The notes beneath the pieces are model-generated. The model was not told the DNA's origin. It saw nothing but the letters and a program-made list of their open reading frames with translations, and did not search any database. Of a DNA stretch of 64,000 bases, positions 46,464-57,740 are shown piece by piece. The translations under genes and the position numbers were made by a program. Within the stretch, counting starts at the first letter, position 1. Each line of letters opens with the position of its first letter. Source of the DNA: Anthonomus grandis grandis (lineage: Eukaryota > Arthropoda > Insecta > Coleoptera > Curculionidae); the NCBI RefSeq assembly GCF_022605725.1, contig NC_065563.1, forward strand, positions 10,318,518-10,382,517, written 5' to 3'.

Positions 46464-49400
46464 CATAGAGAAATGAATATTAAAAGAGTGTTTGAAAGGT
46501 AGCCTAAATTGATAATCAAGTTTTAAACCTTAACCTAAGATATTTAGTTCGGTTAGACGGCATCGCGGGCCAACTTCTGTCATAATTGTCATTATTATTA
46601 TCGATTTTCTTTCCTTCCTTGTCATCACCCACCTTCGCTTCATCGATCGTCGCCATTGCTTATTCCTTTTTATTTGGGCGTCCATTGGGTGTGTTCTTTT
46701 GATTTTTTCTCAACAAAAAATAGTTAAAAATGTAGCTTAAAGTCATTAAAGTGTAATTTCATCATATAGGCAGAAGCTTTTTTGTTGTTTTATTGTGTGG
46801 TTTCAGAATCCTAGGATGGGGTAAGTGCAATTTTTTTTATCAAATAGTTTTCACCATATTGTAGGTCACCTAAAATTGTTGTTTACCATTTTAAAACTGC
46901 CCTAATAATGTCATCACCAGGAAAATTAATTTTTAAATGCAAGGCACCCACTGGTTCTAATACATACTATTGTCCTATTGAAGATTCATACAAAAATAAA
47001 ATTTTCTTTAAATTTCCTGAAAGTGACATTATTAGGAGGTCCCAATGGTTTAAAATACTTGGTTTAAGCCCAACCTCAACAAGGTGTTATTTATGTCAAG
47101 ACCATTTTGAGGATATTTCATTTACTAGTACTATACATACTCGGTTAAGAAAGTGTGCTCTCCCAATTGCTGGCCCAAGTATTATTCAAAATGCCCCAGT
47201 ACTGGTTGAGGCACAAGTACCTTGGGAAGATACATTGACTATATTACCTGCTGTCATAATCCAGCAATCTCAATATAATGTTCAGAATGAACATAATTAT
47301 GCTAGGCCAATGGTCATTCACCCTAATTCGAAAAGAAAGGTTGTGGGAAGCATAGGGCATATTGATGGAGAAAATGGCACAAAAAAACAGAGATTTAGTA
47401 TGTTGAGTCAAATTTCTGAAACAAGGGTTAAAAATCTTACTCCTAGAAAAAAAAATTTTATTATCTAAACAAAACCCAAAGCAACAGAATCTGCAAATTA
47501 AAAAGCAAACTGTTTTCGAGCAAACAAAAATTGAAAGCGGCATATCAGTTGTCAAAAACCCAAGTTTTTAAAGAATTAGAGCAAAATATGGATCGTTCAG
47601 TAGCCTCTTTTTTTCAAAATTGCTTTACAAATTTAAAAACAAAAAGACCAACATGGACAACCAAAGATAAGGTATATGCCCTAGCACTCTACAAAAGAGG
47701 TCCAAAATCATACAGGTTTTTAAAAAGCAGTCTAGCTTTACCAAGTAAATCCACCCTACAAAAACTTTTAAAAAGTGCACCCTTTGAAGCGGGCATTAAT
47801 GATAAGCTTTTTGGTAAATTAAAATTAAGAGTGAATAAAATGAAAGCAATTGATAGGTATTGCTCATTAATTTTTGATGAAATTTCACTGTCAGAACAAT
47901 TAATGTACAATCGGTTATATGATATGGTTGATGGCTATGTAGACCTAGGGCCCATGGGTAGAAGAAATCAGTTTGCAAATCATGCTTTAGTTTTTATGGT
48001 CAATGGCCTTCACAAAACTTGGAAGCAACCAATTGCATATTTTTTTACTAGGGACTTACTTGCAATAGAATTGAAAGTTTTAATAAAACAGTTGATTGCC
48101 AAAATTGAGGAAACCGGACTTACAGTTTTATGTACAGTATGTGACCAGGCATCTAATAATCGCTCTGCCATAAAACAACTTTCAAAAGAAAATACTCGAC
48201 CAGGTCCATACTTTTATATAAACAACCATAGGGTTTTTACTCTTTTTGATGTGCCACATTTGCTTAAATCAACTCGTAATGCTCTTTTGACATACAATAT
48301 TAGGTTTAATGAAAAAAAAATTGCATCATTGGACTATATTAGGCAATGTTTTGTTATAGACCGAAAGAAAAGATTTCAAGCTTTAAGAAAAATTAGAGAA
48401 ATTTATTTAAACTTAAAATTTGAGAGTCGCCTAAAAATGAAAGTGTCAGTAGCAGCAAGAACACTTAGCCATACCGTTGCAGCCACAATTGAAGAAATGG
48501 TAAGTAATCCGACCAACAATGTTCCTGCTCAGGCAATAGATACAGCAGAGTTTGTACATGATATAGATCAACTTTTTGACAGTTTAAATGGCAGGACTTG
48601 TAAACCAGAGCATGGGAAACCCTATAGAAGGTGTATATCCAATAAATCCCCACATTTAGCTCTCTGGAGTCGGCTTTTGCCAAGAATCAACAGTTGGGTC
48701 TTTGTCAATGATAATGTGTCCAAAAGAGTAATGCCATTTAAATCAGGTTGGCTTACAACAATAACTGCTACACAAGAGCTCTGGAAAACATGCAGAACCT
48801 TGGGTTTTAAATTTTTGAGAACTAGGTCATTAAACCAGGACCCATTAGAAAACTCATTTTCAGCTATTCGACACTTTGGGGCTGAAAACTCCAACCCAAA
48901 CTGTCATCAGTTCATAGATTGCTTTAAAACATCTTTACTGAGTAATCTTGTCACTCCTAATTCCAACAGAAACTGTGAACTTGATGACAGCTCTCTTCTT
49001 GATAACCTGCATGATTTTTTAGAGCATGATAATATTCAAAGAGACTGTGTCAACCTAGATGTGTTTGAATATTCTGACATAGAAAAATTGAATTTGCCAG
49101 TTATTACTACAGATTTTTCTGATCATGATGAAAATACATTATCATATGTTGCTGGTTTTTTAATAAAAAAATTAAAATCAATTAATAACTGTGAGGAATG
49201 CCAAGTAAATTTATTAAGTGATGGATTGGAATCTCATCACATGTTTACCATGTTTAAGGAGTAGACTGATAACAAAAAAAGGCTAATATATGTGACGAAA
49301 GAAGTAATTATTGAATTGTCAAAAATTCATGATTATGTTAATTTTATTTTACCCACCTATGGGCATATCACACATATTAAGCAAAAAATCAAGCATCTTA

Positions 49401-50299
49401 TATGGAAATTCATTTCATTTGAATGGTACACATGCAAAGAACATTGTGAAAATATTAAAAATGATATCCTTAACACAGCATTGGAACTCATAATAAAAAA
49501 ATATTATGATGATGTGTATAGAACATTCGAAATGAACAAAAAACTAAAAAAACAGAATAAGAAAAAGTTAAAGAGAATAAATCACCAGAGATAAAGACAA
49601 ATTCTCTCAGTTCCTACTTGTGACCAATCTTAATCCCAATTCATGACAAAAATATCCCTATTTGTAACAGTATTTTATTTTGTAAGGGTTAATAGATTTT
49701 AGTTACCAGTTTTATTTATTTAGTATTTTAAGTTTGTTGTTAAGTTGTTATGAGTTTTTTTTTTGTTATGAGAAAATAAATATGTTTATTTTTTAGAGTT
49801 ATTTTTTGGTTATTATACAAATTAAAAAAAAATTTGTATACTTTATCTACACCAATTGATATTATTTTGATTTTCTTTTTATATAGAATTATGTTCCTTG
49901 TTATGTTTTGTTGCTAAAGTGTTTTTATATTGTATATTTTTAAGTTATTTTTTTTTATAAATTACTTTTTGGTCAGTTATTTTGGGATTCCTATTTTATA
50001 TTTTATTTATTATGAAATACATTTTTTATTTTTTGTTATGGGATGTTATAAACATAACATCCATATGTTATAAACATAACATGTTGTTAAAGTGTTTTTT
50101 GGAGTTTATTAAATTTTGTTTCTTTTTTTATTAGGTATATTTACATTTTTTTAAAATTACAGGTGTCTAGAAATTCAGACTGGGCCAAGTGGTCCATGTA
50201 TCCTTTAAGACCAACTTCCATCTTTTTTTTCAGTATTTAATTTTAATTACATACTTTTACTTACATTTTAAATACTTACATACTTTTAATTACTCTATG
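46464..50299 (+). mobile_element. P element, 3836 bp, nested in the pogo-like element
   Basis: It is flanked by a perfect 8-bp duplication, caaggtag (46456-46463 and 50300-50307). The ends are imperfect inverted repeats beginning CATAGAGAAATGAAT (left) and CATAGAGTAATTAAA (right, read inward). Eight-base duplications and CA...TG ends are the P-element pattern. The encoded THAP-containing transposase (46908-49594) confirms the class. After removal the pogo-like 5' region reads continuously. Confidence 0.93.
46908..49594 (+). pseudogene. P-element transposase with THAP domain, nearly intact
   Basis: The first frame (46908-47468) has an N-terminal THAP-like zinc finger: KCKAPTG...YYC, a central SQWFKILG, CYLCQDHF (C-x2-H) and KCALP; spacing of the first Cys pair is unusual. 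The main frame (to 49262) holds the RNase H-like catalytic domain with SLIFDEISL (D), VCDQASNN (D), LFDVPHLLKSTRN and DPLENSFSAIR (E), all in the order of Drosophila P transposase. Breaks: two probable one-base changes in homopolymers (A-run near 47452 and T-run near 47561) between THAP and catalytic parts, and a TAG at 49262. After the TAG the same frame continues for 109 codons (VTKEVIIELSKIHDYVNF ...) to 49594. Whether these are real mutations or sequencing errors cannot be told here. It would act in the nucleus on its own ends. Confidence 0.93.
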
Positions 50300-50614
50300 C
50301 AAGGTAGCAAGCATTGAGTGTGGTTATTTTTATCGATATTTTCCTGTTTCAGCCAGTCTGTTTGTAACTTTTACGGTAAGTAATGTAACCATTTATTATT
50401 TTCTATGCAACACTTTTTAATATCTAATTATTTTAGTGGTGATGTGCATTATAGAATATGGTTATAAGAAACAAATAATTGAAATTGCTTGTTTAGTTTT
50501 CTAGGAAAAAGAATAATTTTACTATAGGGTCAATGGGGGATACAATGTACGGATATCCATAGTATCCCCTATTGTCCATTGTATCCCCAGAATGTTTTAA
50601 TTTTTTTATTTCAG

Positions 50615-52491
50615 ATGGTGAGAAAGTATAAAAAGAAAACCGACAGGGAATTCCCTGAAGGAGATCTAAGAAGAGCTGTAGAGGATGTCTTAAATAATAT
50701 TGGTAACTTGCGAAAAGTTTCGGAGAGGTATAATGTTACTAAGTCTCGTTTAGCTATTTATGTGAAAAAGGGGATAGAAAATGTATCTTTAAAACCAAAT
50801 TTTAAACATCGTCAAATTTTTTCTCCGGAAATGGAACAAGCATTAGCTGAATATTTACTTAAATGTTCATCTATGTTCTATGGATTAACTCCAAAAAAAA
50901 CTAGACAACTAGCATTTCAGTTTGCGTCTCGAAATAAGCTTTTAATCCCGGATTCTTAGGCAACACAAGCAATGGTTGGCGAGGTTTGCCGGTTTTTTGA
51001 GGAGAAATCCAGAACTCTCAATTCGAAAACCGGAAGCAACATCTCTTGCTCGTATGACGGCGTTTAACAAAACAGTTGTTGGGGAATTCTTTGGCAAGCT
51101 CAAAACTGTTTGCAGCCGGCATAACTACGAGGCAAGCCAAATTTTTAATTTAGACGAAACAGGGGTTACTACAGTATCGCCTGTTGAAAAAATTGTAGGA
51201 AAAAAGGGAGAAAAGCAATCTAGAGAACGCGGTGAGCTAGTAACCCAAGTTGGAATAATATGTGCAAATGGAAATGCATTACCACCAGTATGGATTTTTC
51301 CCAGAATACGTTTTGACGAGCACCGCATGATGTCTGGAGCTATGCAAGGATCTATGGGTCTTGTAAATAAATCTGGCTGGATGACAACAGATAATTTTAT
51401 TAAAGTTCTTCAGTTTTTCCAGCGAAATATCAGATGTAGTAAAAATAACCCCGTGTTACTGATATTGGATAACCATGAATCCCATTTAAGTGATGATGGC
51501 ATAACATTTTGCAAAGAAAATGGTATTGAAGTTTTGACCTTACCTCCGCATACATCAAATAAATTACAACCTCTTGACCGATCTGTTTTTGGACCTTTCA
51601 AGAGATATTTTTCCGAAGCTGCCAATTCCCATCCAAATGAAACTCTTTCTATTTACTCACTTGCGGAGCTATGCTCAGAGGCCTGGGATCGTGCTGCTAC
51701 ACCAGAAAATATAAAGTCTGGCTTTCGTAAAAGTGGAATTTTTCCTTTTGATCGGGACATATTTCAAGAACACGCGTTTTTGTGTTCGTCAGTTTCAGAT
51801 CGACCTGCTCCAGATGTCATTACCAATCAATCTGGTGGAAGCTGTATTTTCGCCGAAACAGAAAACCTAGATGAAAACCTAATTCCTAGCACTAGCGTTA
51901 CTGGGACTGCTAAAAGTCCTTTAAATATATCTAACTTTATTACACCAGACAAAATAAGTCCTTATCCAAAGGCGGAACCCCGAAAATCTATGAGAAAAGG
52001 AAGAAAAAGAGGAAAATGTATGATATTTACCAGAAAAAGAAGAATTATTGGCAAGAAAGAAGCCTCCTCCAAAAAAGGTTAAGGAGATTAAGAGAAAAGT
52101 TCTAGTAGAAAGTGACTCTAGTGATCAAGAGATAAATGAAGAACTAACAAAAGATTCCTCCTCAGAGTGGGAGAAAGAAAAAGAGACAGTTCAGGATACC
52201 CACGATGTAGAAAAAGGCGGGTTCATTGTTGTCAAAGTTCCGGGAAAAACACCATTTTCTGGAAGAAATTATGTTGCTCGGGTAGAACGAAAACTTTTCG
52301 ACGGATTTCAGGTTCGATTTTTTAAAAGAATGATTCCATCAAATCGCTTCAAAATTACAGAAGAAGAATCTTCTTCTGTAACATTCGGAGAAGTAATAGC
52401 TGTGCTTCCAAGAGGTATTGAAGACAGGCGTCCTCGTTTCAAAGATTCGATTTATTTCAACGCAGATTTGACAGAATTTAGTTTAACTTAA
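50615..52491 (+). pseudogene. pogo/jerky-type transposase, two frameshifts
   Basis: ATG at 50615 follows a good acceptor (tttatttcag); a donor at 50376 (acg|gtaagt) suggests a 5' untranslated intron. The N-terminus MVRKYKKKTDREFPEGDLRR carries a pipsqueak/CENP-B type helix-turn-helix (ALEDVLNN-like, KVSERYNVTKSRLAIYVKKG). A frameshift near 50955 joins IPDS to QWLARFAGFLRRNPELSIRK. The DDE domain keeps FNLDETG, LLILDNHESH and NKLQPLDRSVFG, with 35 residues between second and third D. A second frameshift near 52034 joins GKCMIFT to PEKEELLARKKPPPKK. The C-terminus is acidic (SDSSDQEINEEL) and then about 90 residues of unknown role (FIVVKVPGKTPFSGRNYVAR...). It belongs to the element with the 18-bp ends. 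Confidence 0.9.
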
Positions 52492-52812
52492 ATAAAAGTT
52501 GAAAATTTGTTGCGTCCTAAATAAATATTTACTCTAAGACTTTTTGTCTTTATTAGTAAATGAATGTCCAAAATATCCCCATAATATGTCCATTACTACC
52601 CCAGAGCAGGGGATACATTGGACAAATGACCAAAAATTTTTGATCCCGGTTTAAAAAAATTTTTAAATTTATTTGGATAATGCTATGTAGTAATTATATT
52701 ATGACAAAAGTTTGTTTATTACATTAATAAAACCTTATGAATAGAGATTTCTTCTAAAAAAAGTTAGAAATCATTTAATCAAATTTGTCCCATGTATCCT
52801 CGGTCTCCCCTA

Positions 52813-53036
52813 CTATATTGTACATATTATATTTGAACTTCTTCTTCTTCTTCTTCTTTTTTAAGTACCTGGACGAAATTATTTATTTTTGTTTTATATA
52901 CAACTCATGTATTTTATCTTGCAGTTCTTCTTTTCAGTAGTTGAAGTCTGCGTTGTTATAGACGAAATTTTAAAAGAATTTTACACATTGAGATCGGGGT
53001 TGTACAAGGCTTCTGAACAATTTTAAACCACATCAC
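52813..53036. other. Spacer with a (TTC)n run
   Basis: Immediately after the pogo-like element there is a (TTC)n tract at about 52840-52860, then AT-rich text leading into the transposase fragment at 53037. Confidence 0.6.
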
Positions 53037-53205
53037 TAGATTGGTAGTAACGGTCCTATAAGTTGGCCTGCGAGATCACCTGATATAACACCCATGGATT
53101 TTTCCATATGGGGTTTTATTAAGGACCGGGTTTATCAAACTACGCGTTAAAATTCAGAGGACCTAAGTTTAAAAATAGGAGGAGCCTGCAATAAAATTTC
53201 ATAGT
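53037..53205 (+). pseudogene. C-terminal fragment of a DD41D-like transposase
   Basis: The frame from 53040 reads IGSNGPISWPARSPDITPM, then DFSIWGFIKDRVYQT, followed by a stop and decayed continuation (SEDLSLKIGGACNKI). This is the region around the third catalytic D of the DD41D-like family seen at 18, 21 and 33 kb; spacing from the W/G-x position to the D matches the 41-residue form. No ends or other domains were found nearby. Confidence 0.75.
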
Positions 53206-56200
53206 TAGGTACATGTCATTTATTAGCCTTTATTTATTTCAAATAAGTTAATTAAAAATTAATTTATTATAAAGTTTGACAGATCATTGTTGTAATATTT
53301 ATCTTTTTAAATCGATGTTTATGTATTTTGCACATGATTGTTGAATAATTAAATTGATGACAGCTAAATAAATTGTACATTCTTTGAAGGTTATTTAAAA
53401 AAACTAAAATTGAATTATTATTAATATTACCACTTTTATATTTTTAAAAATAAACTTTTTACTGTATTAATAAGTAATTAATTTACCATTTAAAAAAATC
53501 AGGCCCGCATTAAGGAAAAATTCCTGATGATGGTTATTAATACGTCGGAACGTTGGGAAACGTAAAAATGAGATGCATCATTTTAAAGGGAATAAAAAAT
53601 ACTTTTGCAGATCCGGATTTTAAAAAAAAGAAGTTGATTGCCGAGATATCAAACGTCATAAAAAAAATTAAAGGTGAGGTTTTGTAGAGCACAAAAAATT
53701 ATAAAACTTTGTAATTAAAATAAAATTTAACGTTTTTTATAAATCATCCTGTAATTTACGAACTAATAAACATTTTGCAACGCTGTAAAAGGATTTAGAA
53801 TAAGCAATAAAATTGGCAATTTTTCTCTAATTTAACCGCCCAATAGTTTCGGAAATAGCAATGGTTACACATGGCAAATAGAACACCCTAGATTTACACA
53901 ATAGATACAAAAAATAACTTTCTGGAAAGAAAGATAAAATCCCAAAATACTAAATAATATCCAGACAGTTAAAAGCAATTTCTGGTTTCCTTTAGCAGAT
54001 TAAAGGCGATTTCTAGGTTCTTTAAGGCAATTGAAAATTATTTCGGTTTTTTCTTTAAAATTTCTTAAAAACTTTACTTTCCAACAGTTTTTTAATAATA
54101 TTAGCACAAATTGAGATATTTGACACAAACTTGCTGGTCAAACTTACTATACAAGTGACAACACCTAAATTCTAATCACTCTTATTTTTTTTTTTTTAAA
54201 GTCTTGTGCCGAGCACCATTAGCCACTAGTTCCACTTATCTATTTTATAAGTTTACTTTCTAAATATTGGATTTTCCAGTTTTCCGCATTCTTTTAAAAT
54301 ATAAAAAGAAAAGAGATAAACTGTCATTCCTTTTTATAATAAACCCTTCTGTCGGATAAAAAAAAATCGTTAAGAAAGCAATAAGCACAAGCGTCCGTTC
54401 CTGACGGTGCATTTCAAGTGTAAGGTTATCTCCCTCTAATGTATGTAAATAAATAAAGAGAAACAATGTTTTTACGTGAAAAATAAATAGAAATCTCCAA
54501 AACGAAAACGAGGGAGAAAAAAAGAGTCTGCATGGGGGAAGTCATCGGGGCGGCAAATCGTGTTTGGAATACGAAATGGTCGAATAACATTGATTTTATT
54601 GGACCCCCCTGCCATCCTTGTTTTCAAAGGATAAATTATCTACTTAATATTCTTTGAAAACTTTGGAAATTAGCCGCCGGAAGCAGGAAAAATATCGGGG
54701 GGGGTGGACCCACGGAGTTGTTTGGAAATTGATTAGGAAATTTTAACATTGTATTGATACTGGAATAGCACTAGTGAGAAAAACATCTGACTCTTCATTT
54801 CAGTCTCATAAATCTCATCTTTAAGGAGCGTCACTATATAAGTAATAAGTAAAATCTGTATTGTGACGAATTCACAGTGAGCTACTTATTTTATTGGGTA
54901 TTACGTCACTTATAGGAATGCTTTCTCAGTTTTAGCCAAGAAACCCATTTCAAGATTAAGTGAACTAAAGGAAAGTGCATTTATAATGTTGAATGATGAT
55001 AAATGCTTAGCTACTTGTTCGGTTGATTTTAATAATACATGGATTCCAGAGGTAGAGGGGGCATTCTCAAAATTAATTAATAATTTAAAGTATTTAATAT
55101 TCATATATTTTCTATTATTAAATTATATTAAGGTCACACCCCTTTAATTTTAAAGAAGTAACCTTTGATTTTTTTGTAACTCGCGATTGAGGACGTTAAT
55201 AAGAAGTGAAATGCGATAGAAGAGTTAAAATAAAAATGCCACAATTTTTATTAATTTATAAGTTACCATTAGAGAAGCGATGCCCTTTAGTATTATTAAG
55301 CGAAACAATAACACCCAACACGTAATTAAAACCAAACTTACGTCTGTAATTATTCACATAAGACACCATAAAGGTTGTTTTATGCAAATCGGCAATGTGG
55401 GCCCCTCGGGGGCCGAAGGTGTTATTATCTGCCGAAATAAATTCGCAGTCCCGATAACAATGCTCACTTCTTGTTTTCTTCTTCTTCTTTGCTTTCTTCT
55501 TCATGTTGTATTGTAATATAATATATGAGTAATGGATTTTTCCCGAACCCATTTAAAAAATGGCTTTGGCGTCCCATTGTCATATGGTAGGCCGTTAACA
55601 TGCCCAAGATGAAATTTATTCATTCGAAGTCTTATCTTTAGTGGGGTTTTAGTGCTATTTTACACCATATAATGCATATTAAAGTAACCGAAGGTGGTTT
55701 ATTAAAGAGGATGGCATTAGGTGGAAAAATGATTGGTGATTTATTAGGGTGTTTATTTATTTGTAACAGATGGTCAATGAACGCTTTTTTTTCGAAAAAC
55801 GAACGGGAAAGAAGTTATTGGGAGATTTTTGGTTTTTAGGCCAAACATGAAATAAAAAATTTCATCGCATTTAGATTTTTTACAAAACAACTACCAATCC
55901 ATACAAAAAATGCTTAAAATAAAAGACATCACTACAAAATGAAATTTTTATTTTATTTTCCATATAACCGGAGAAAATCATAAATAATCACTGATTGTTG
56001 TTCTTTGAAAATGAAAGGAAAAAAAGCCATTTTTTTTAAATCCATGAAAAAACTTTTATTTTTGCGATAAATAGCATTTATAAATTAATAAAAAAAGTGG
56101 AAAGACTGGAAGGTACCTTTAATGGAATTTCTTGTTTTTTGGCCAAAAATTGGTAAAAAAATTGGAAATTGTTATGGTTGTATTTGTTTATGGCAAAAGT

Positions 56201-56640
56201 TTCTGTCTGTTACAGAAAAACCAAAAAATATATTTTTTTTAATTTTTAATTTTTCAGGGGTATTTTTTGTAGAGCCATATTTTTTTAAAAAATCACATAT
56301 CAATTTTTTCATCAAAAGAAAACTAAAGGTTCGTGAAAAAAAAATTTTGATTTTATTTTCCATACAGTGAATTAAAAAAAATCCATTTTCCGAAAATGTA
56401 CGAGACATTTTGAAATTTTTATTTTTGCGATACATGCTGCTTTTAAATCGATAGAGACAAGTGTTTTCAAAAGTTGAGTTAAGCGAAAAAAAATCTATAG
56501 GACCATTGAAAAAAGTCTGAGGAGTGCGAAAATTTCTATTTATTACAGAAAAACCAAAAATATATTTCTTTTAAATTTTAAGCGCCTGTACTCATGTTTT
56601 TTTTTTATTGAAAACGGTTTTTTTATGAGCTTTTAAGTGT
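53206..56640. other. AT-rich interval with repeat fragments
   Basis: No gene is recognised. At 53522-53565 the phrase cctgatgatggttattaata followed by cgtcggaacgttggg resembles a degraded Penelope hammerhead motif. At 54848-54915 the sequence gtaaaatctgtattg to tattacgtcacttatag is shared with 23280-23350. From about 55930 to 56570 fragments of the TACAGTGGGAG family return (tttatttttgcgatacatgctgc, tttccatacagtg). ORFs around 55256-55552 overlap on both strands and show no domain. Confidence 0.55.
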
Positions 56641-56662
56641 TTTGTTTTTTTTTGTCTGTATA

Positions 56663-57740
56663 ATGGAGACTTCCAACAATTTATTTGCCCATCACATGAT
56701 CAGTTGTATTAAGTGTAAATTGGTCTTTGAAGATGTGAAGTCTATTATTCAATGTTCTGTGTGCAAATATTATTATCATGGAAAATGTGCTAATGTGGAC
56801 ATGCGTGGTTTCCACATGAAAAAAGCCACTTGGAAATGCGAAGGATGTGAACCTTTAGGTGAAGGTAGATCAATTACCGATGCACCCAGAAACGAAAGAT
56901 CTAGAAAACGCAGCCGTGTCGATGATTTTATAGATCAATACTCTGCAAATGAAATTAGTAATACCTTACAATTTTTGGTGGCTAAGACTAAGGAGTTAAG
57001 TGAAAAGGTGGATTTACTCTTAAGCGAAGAAATCGCTAGCTTTAAAGTAACAAAAGTAGTGTCTACATCAGCTTCAGTGGTAAGGAATTCAATGTCACAT
57101 GCAAAGGTATTGCAGAATGATAATAAAATATTGGTAGTTAAACCAAAAGAGGCTGATAAAAACACGAAGCAAAAGTTAATCCAGCTGAGATTGGTGCGGG
57201 TTTGTCTTTGGGTAAACCCACAAAGAACGGAGGAATAATTCTTAAATGTGGCAATGAAAAGAATATTGGTATTATTCAGACTGAAGTACAAACTAAAATG
57301 GGCGACAACTATACTGTTAATGTGCCTAAAGTCTTGGAAAAGCGACTAAAAGTGGTCGGAATAAATGAGTCTGAACATCCGTTAGATGATGCAGAAATTA
57401 TTGCAAAAATTGAAAAGCAAAAAATGTAATACGTAGGAGTTTAGAAACAAAATTAAATATTTTGCGTAAAACTAAGATAGTAGATAAAAAGTTTAATTTA
57501 ATAACGGAAACAGACTCCCTAACATATAATCATTTTATTGAGAGGGAAAGAATGAATATTGGGTGGAACCGTTGTGTCGTTTTTAATGACTATAATATTA
57601 AACGGTGTTTTAAGTGTTGCCGTTATGGACACATGGCAAAAGAGTGTAAGGGCAGTAAAACATGTGGAAAATGTAGTGGTGATCATGACGTTAAGGAGTG
57701 TAAGTTAGATAAAACTATTGTATTTAATGCTTTATTTTAA
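56663..57740 (+). pseudogene. LINE ORF1 (gag-like) with PHD finger and zinc knuckles
   Basis: Start chosen at ATG 56663 (METSNNLFAHHM). The N-terminus has eight zinc ligands in PHD order: CIKC, CSVC, HGKC and CEGC, with YYYHGKCANVD. A Lys/Arg-rich stretch (RNERSRKRSRVDD) and a helical SEKVDLLLSEE segment follow. A frame change near 57200 gives KNIGIIQTEVQTKMGDNYTV, and after a stop at 57427 the third part ends in two zinc knuckles: CFKCCRYGHMAKEC and CGKCSGDHDVKEC. PHD plus CCHC in ORF1 is known in some insect LINEs of the CR1/jockey group; the protein coats the element RNA. Just after it, FNCQGYINNKDHINLLIK looks like the start of ORF2 (endonuclease), then similarity is lost, so the element is truncated. 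Confidence 0.8.

Larger units (their letters stand above)
46327..52810 (+). mobile_element. pogo-like element, split by a P element
   Basis: The ends are perfect 18-bp inverted repeats, ggggagaccgaggataca, flanked by TA (46325-46326 and 52811-52812), as expected for Tc1/mariner-pogo elements. Related words with ggatacaatggac or its complement recur near both ends and inside (46338, 50535, 50575, 52610), possibly transposase binding sites. The element's own gene is the pogo-type transposase at 50615-52491. The P element at 46464-50299 was inserted in its 5' region; without it and one 8-bp duplication the element would be about 2.64 kb. Confidence 0.9.

Noticed and set aside
46327..52810. A single composite transposon encoding both P and pogo transposases
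   Set aside because: The P element has its own CATAGAG ends and an exact 8-bp duplication (caaggtag), so nested insertion explains the arrangement.
54910..55104. Minus-strand 64-codon ORF near the repeat shared with 23.3 kb
   Set aside because: Short, without domain; neither strand gives a convincing protein match.
55256..55552. 98-codon minus-strand ORF and its plus-strand overlap
   Set aside because: Both strands are open over the same stretch, no domain is seen and neither has splice or repeat support.
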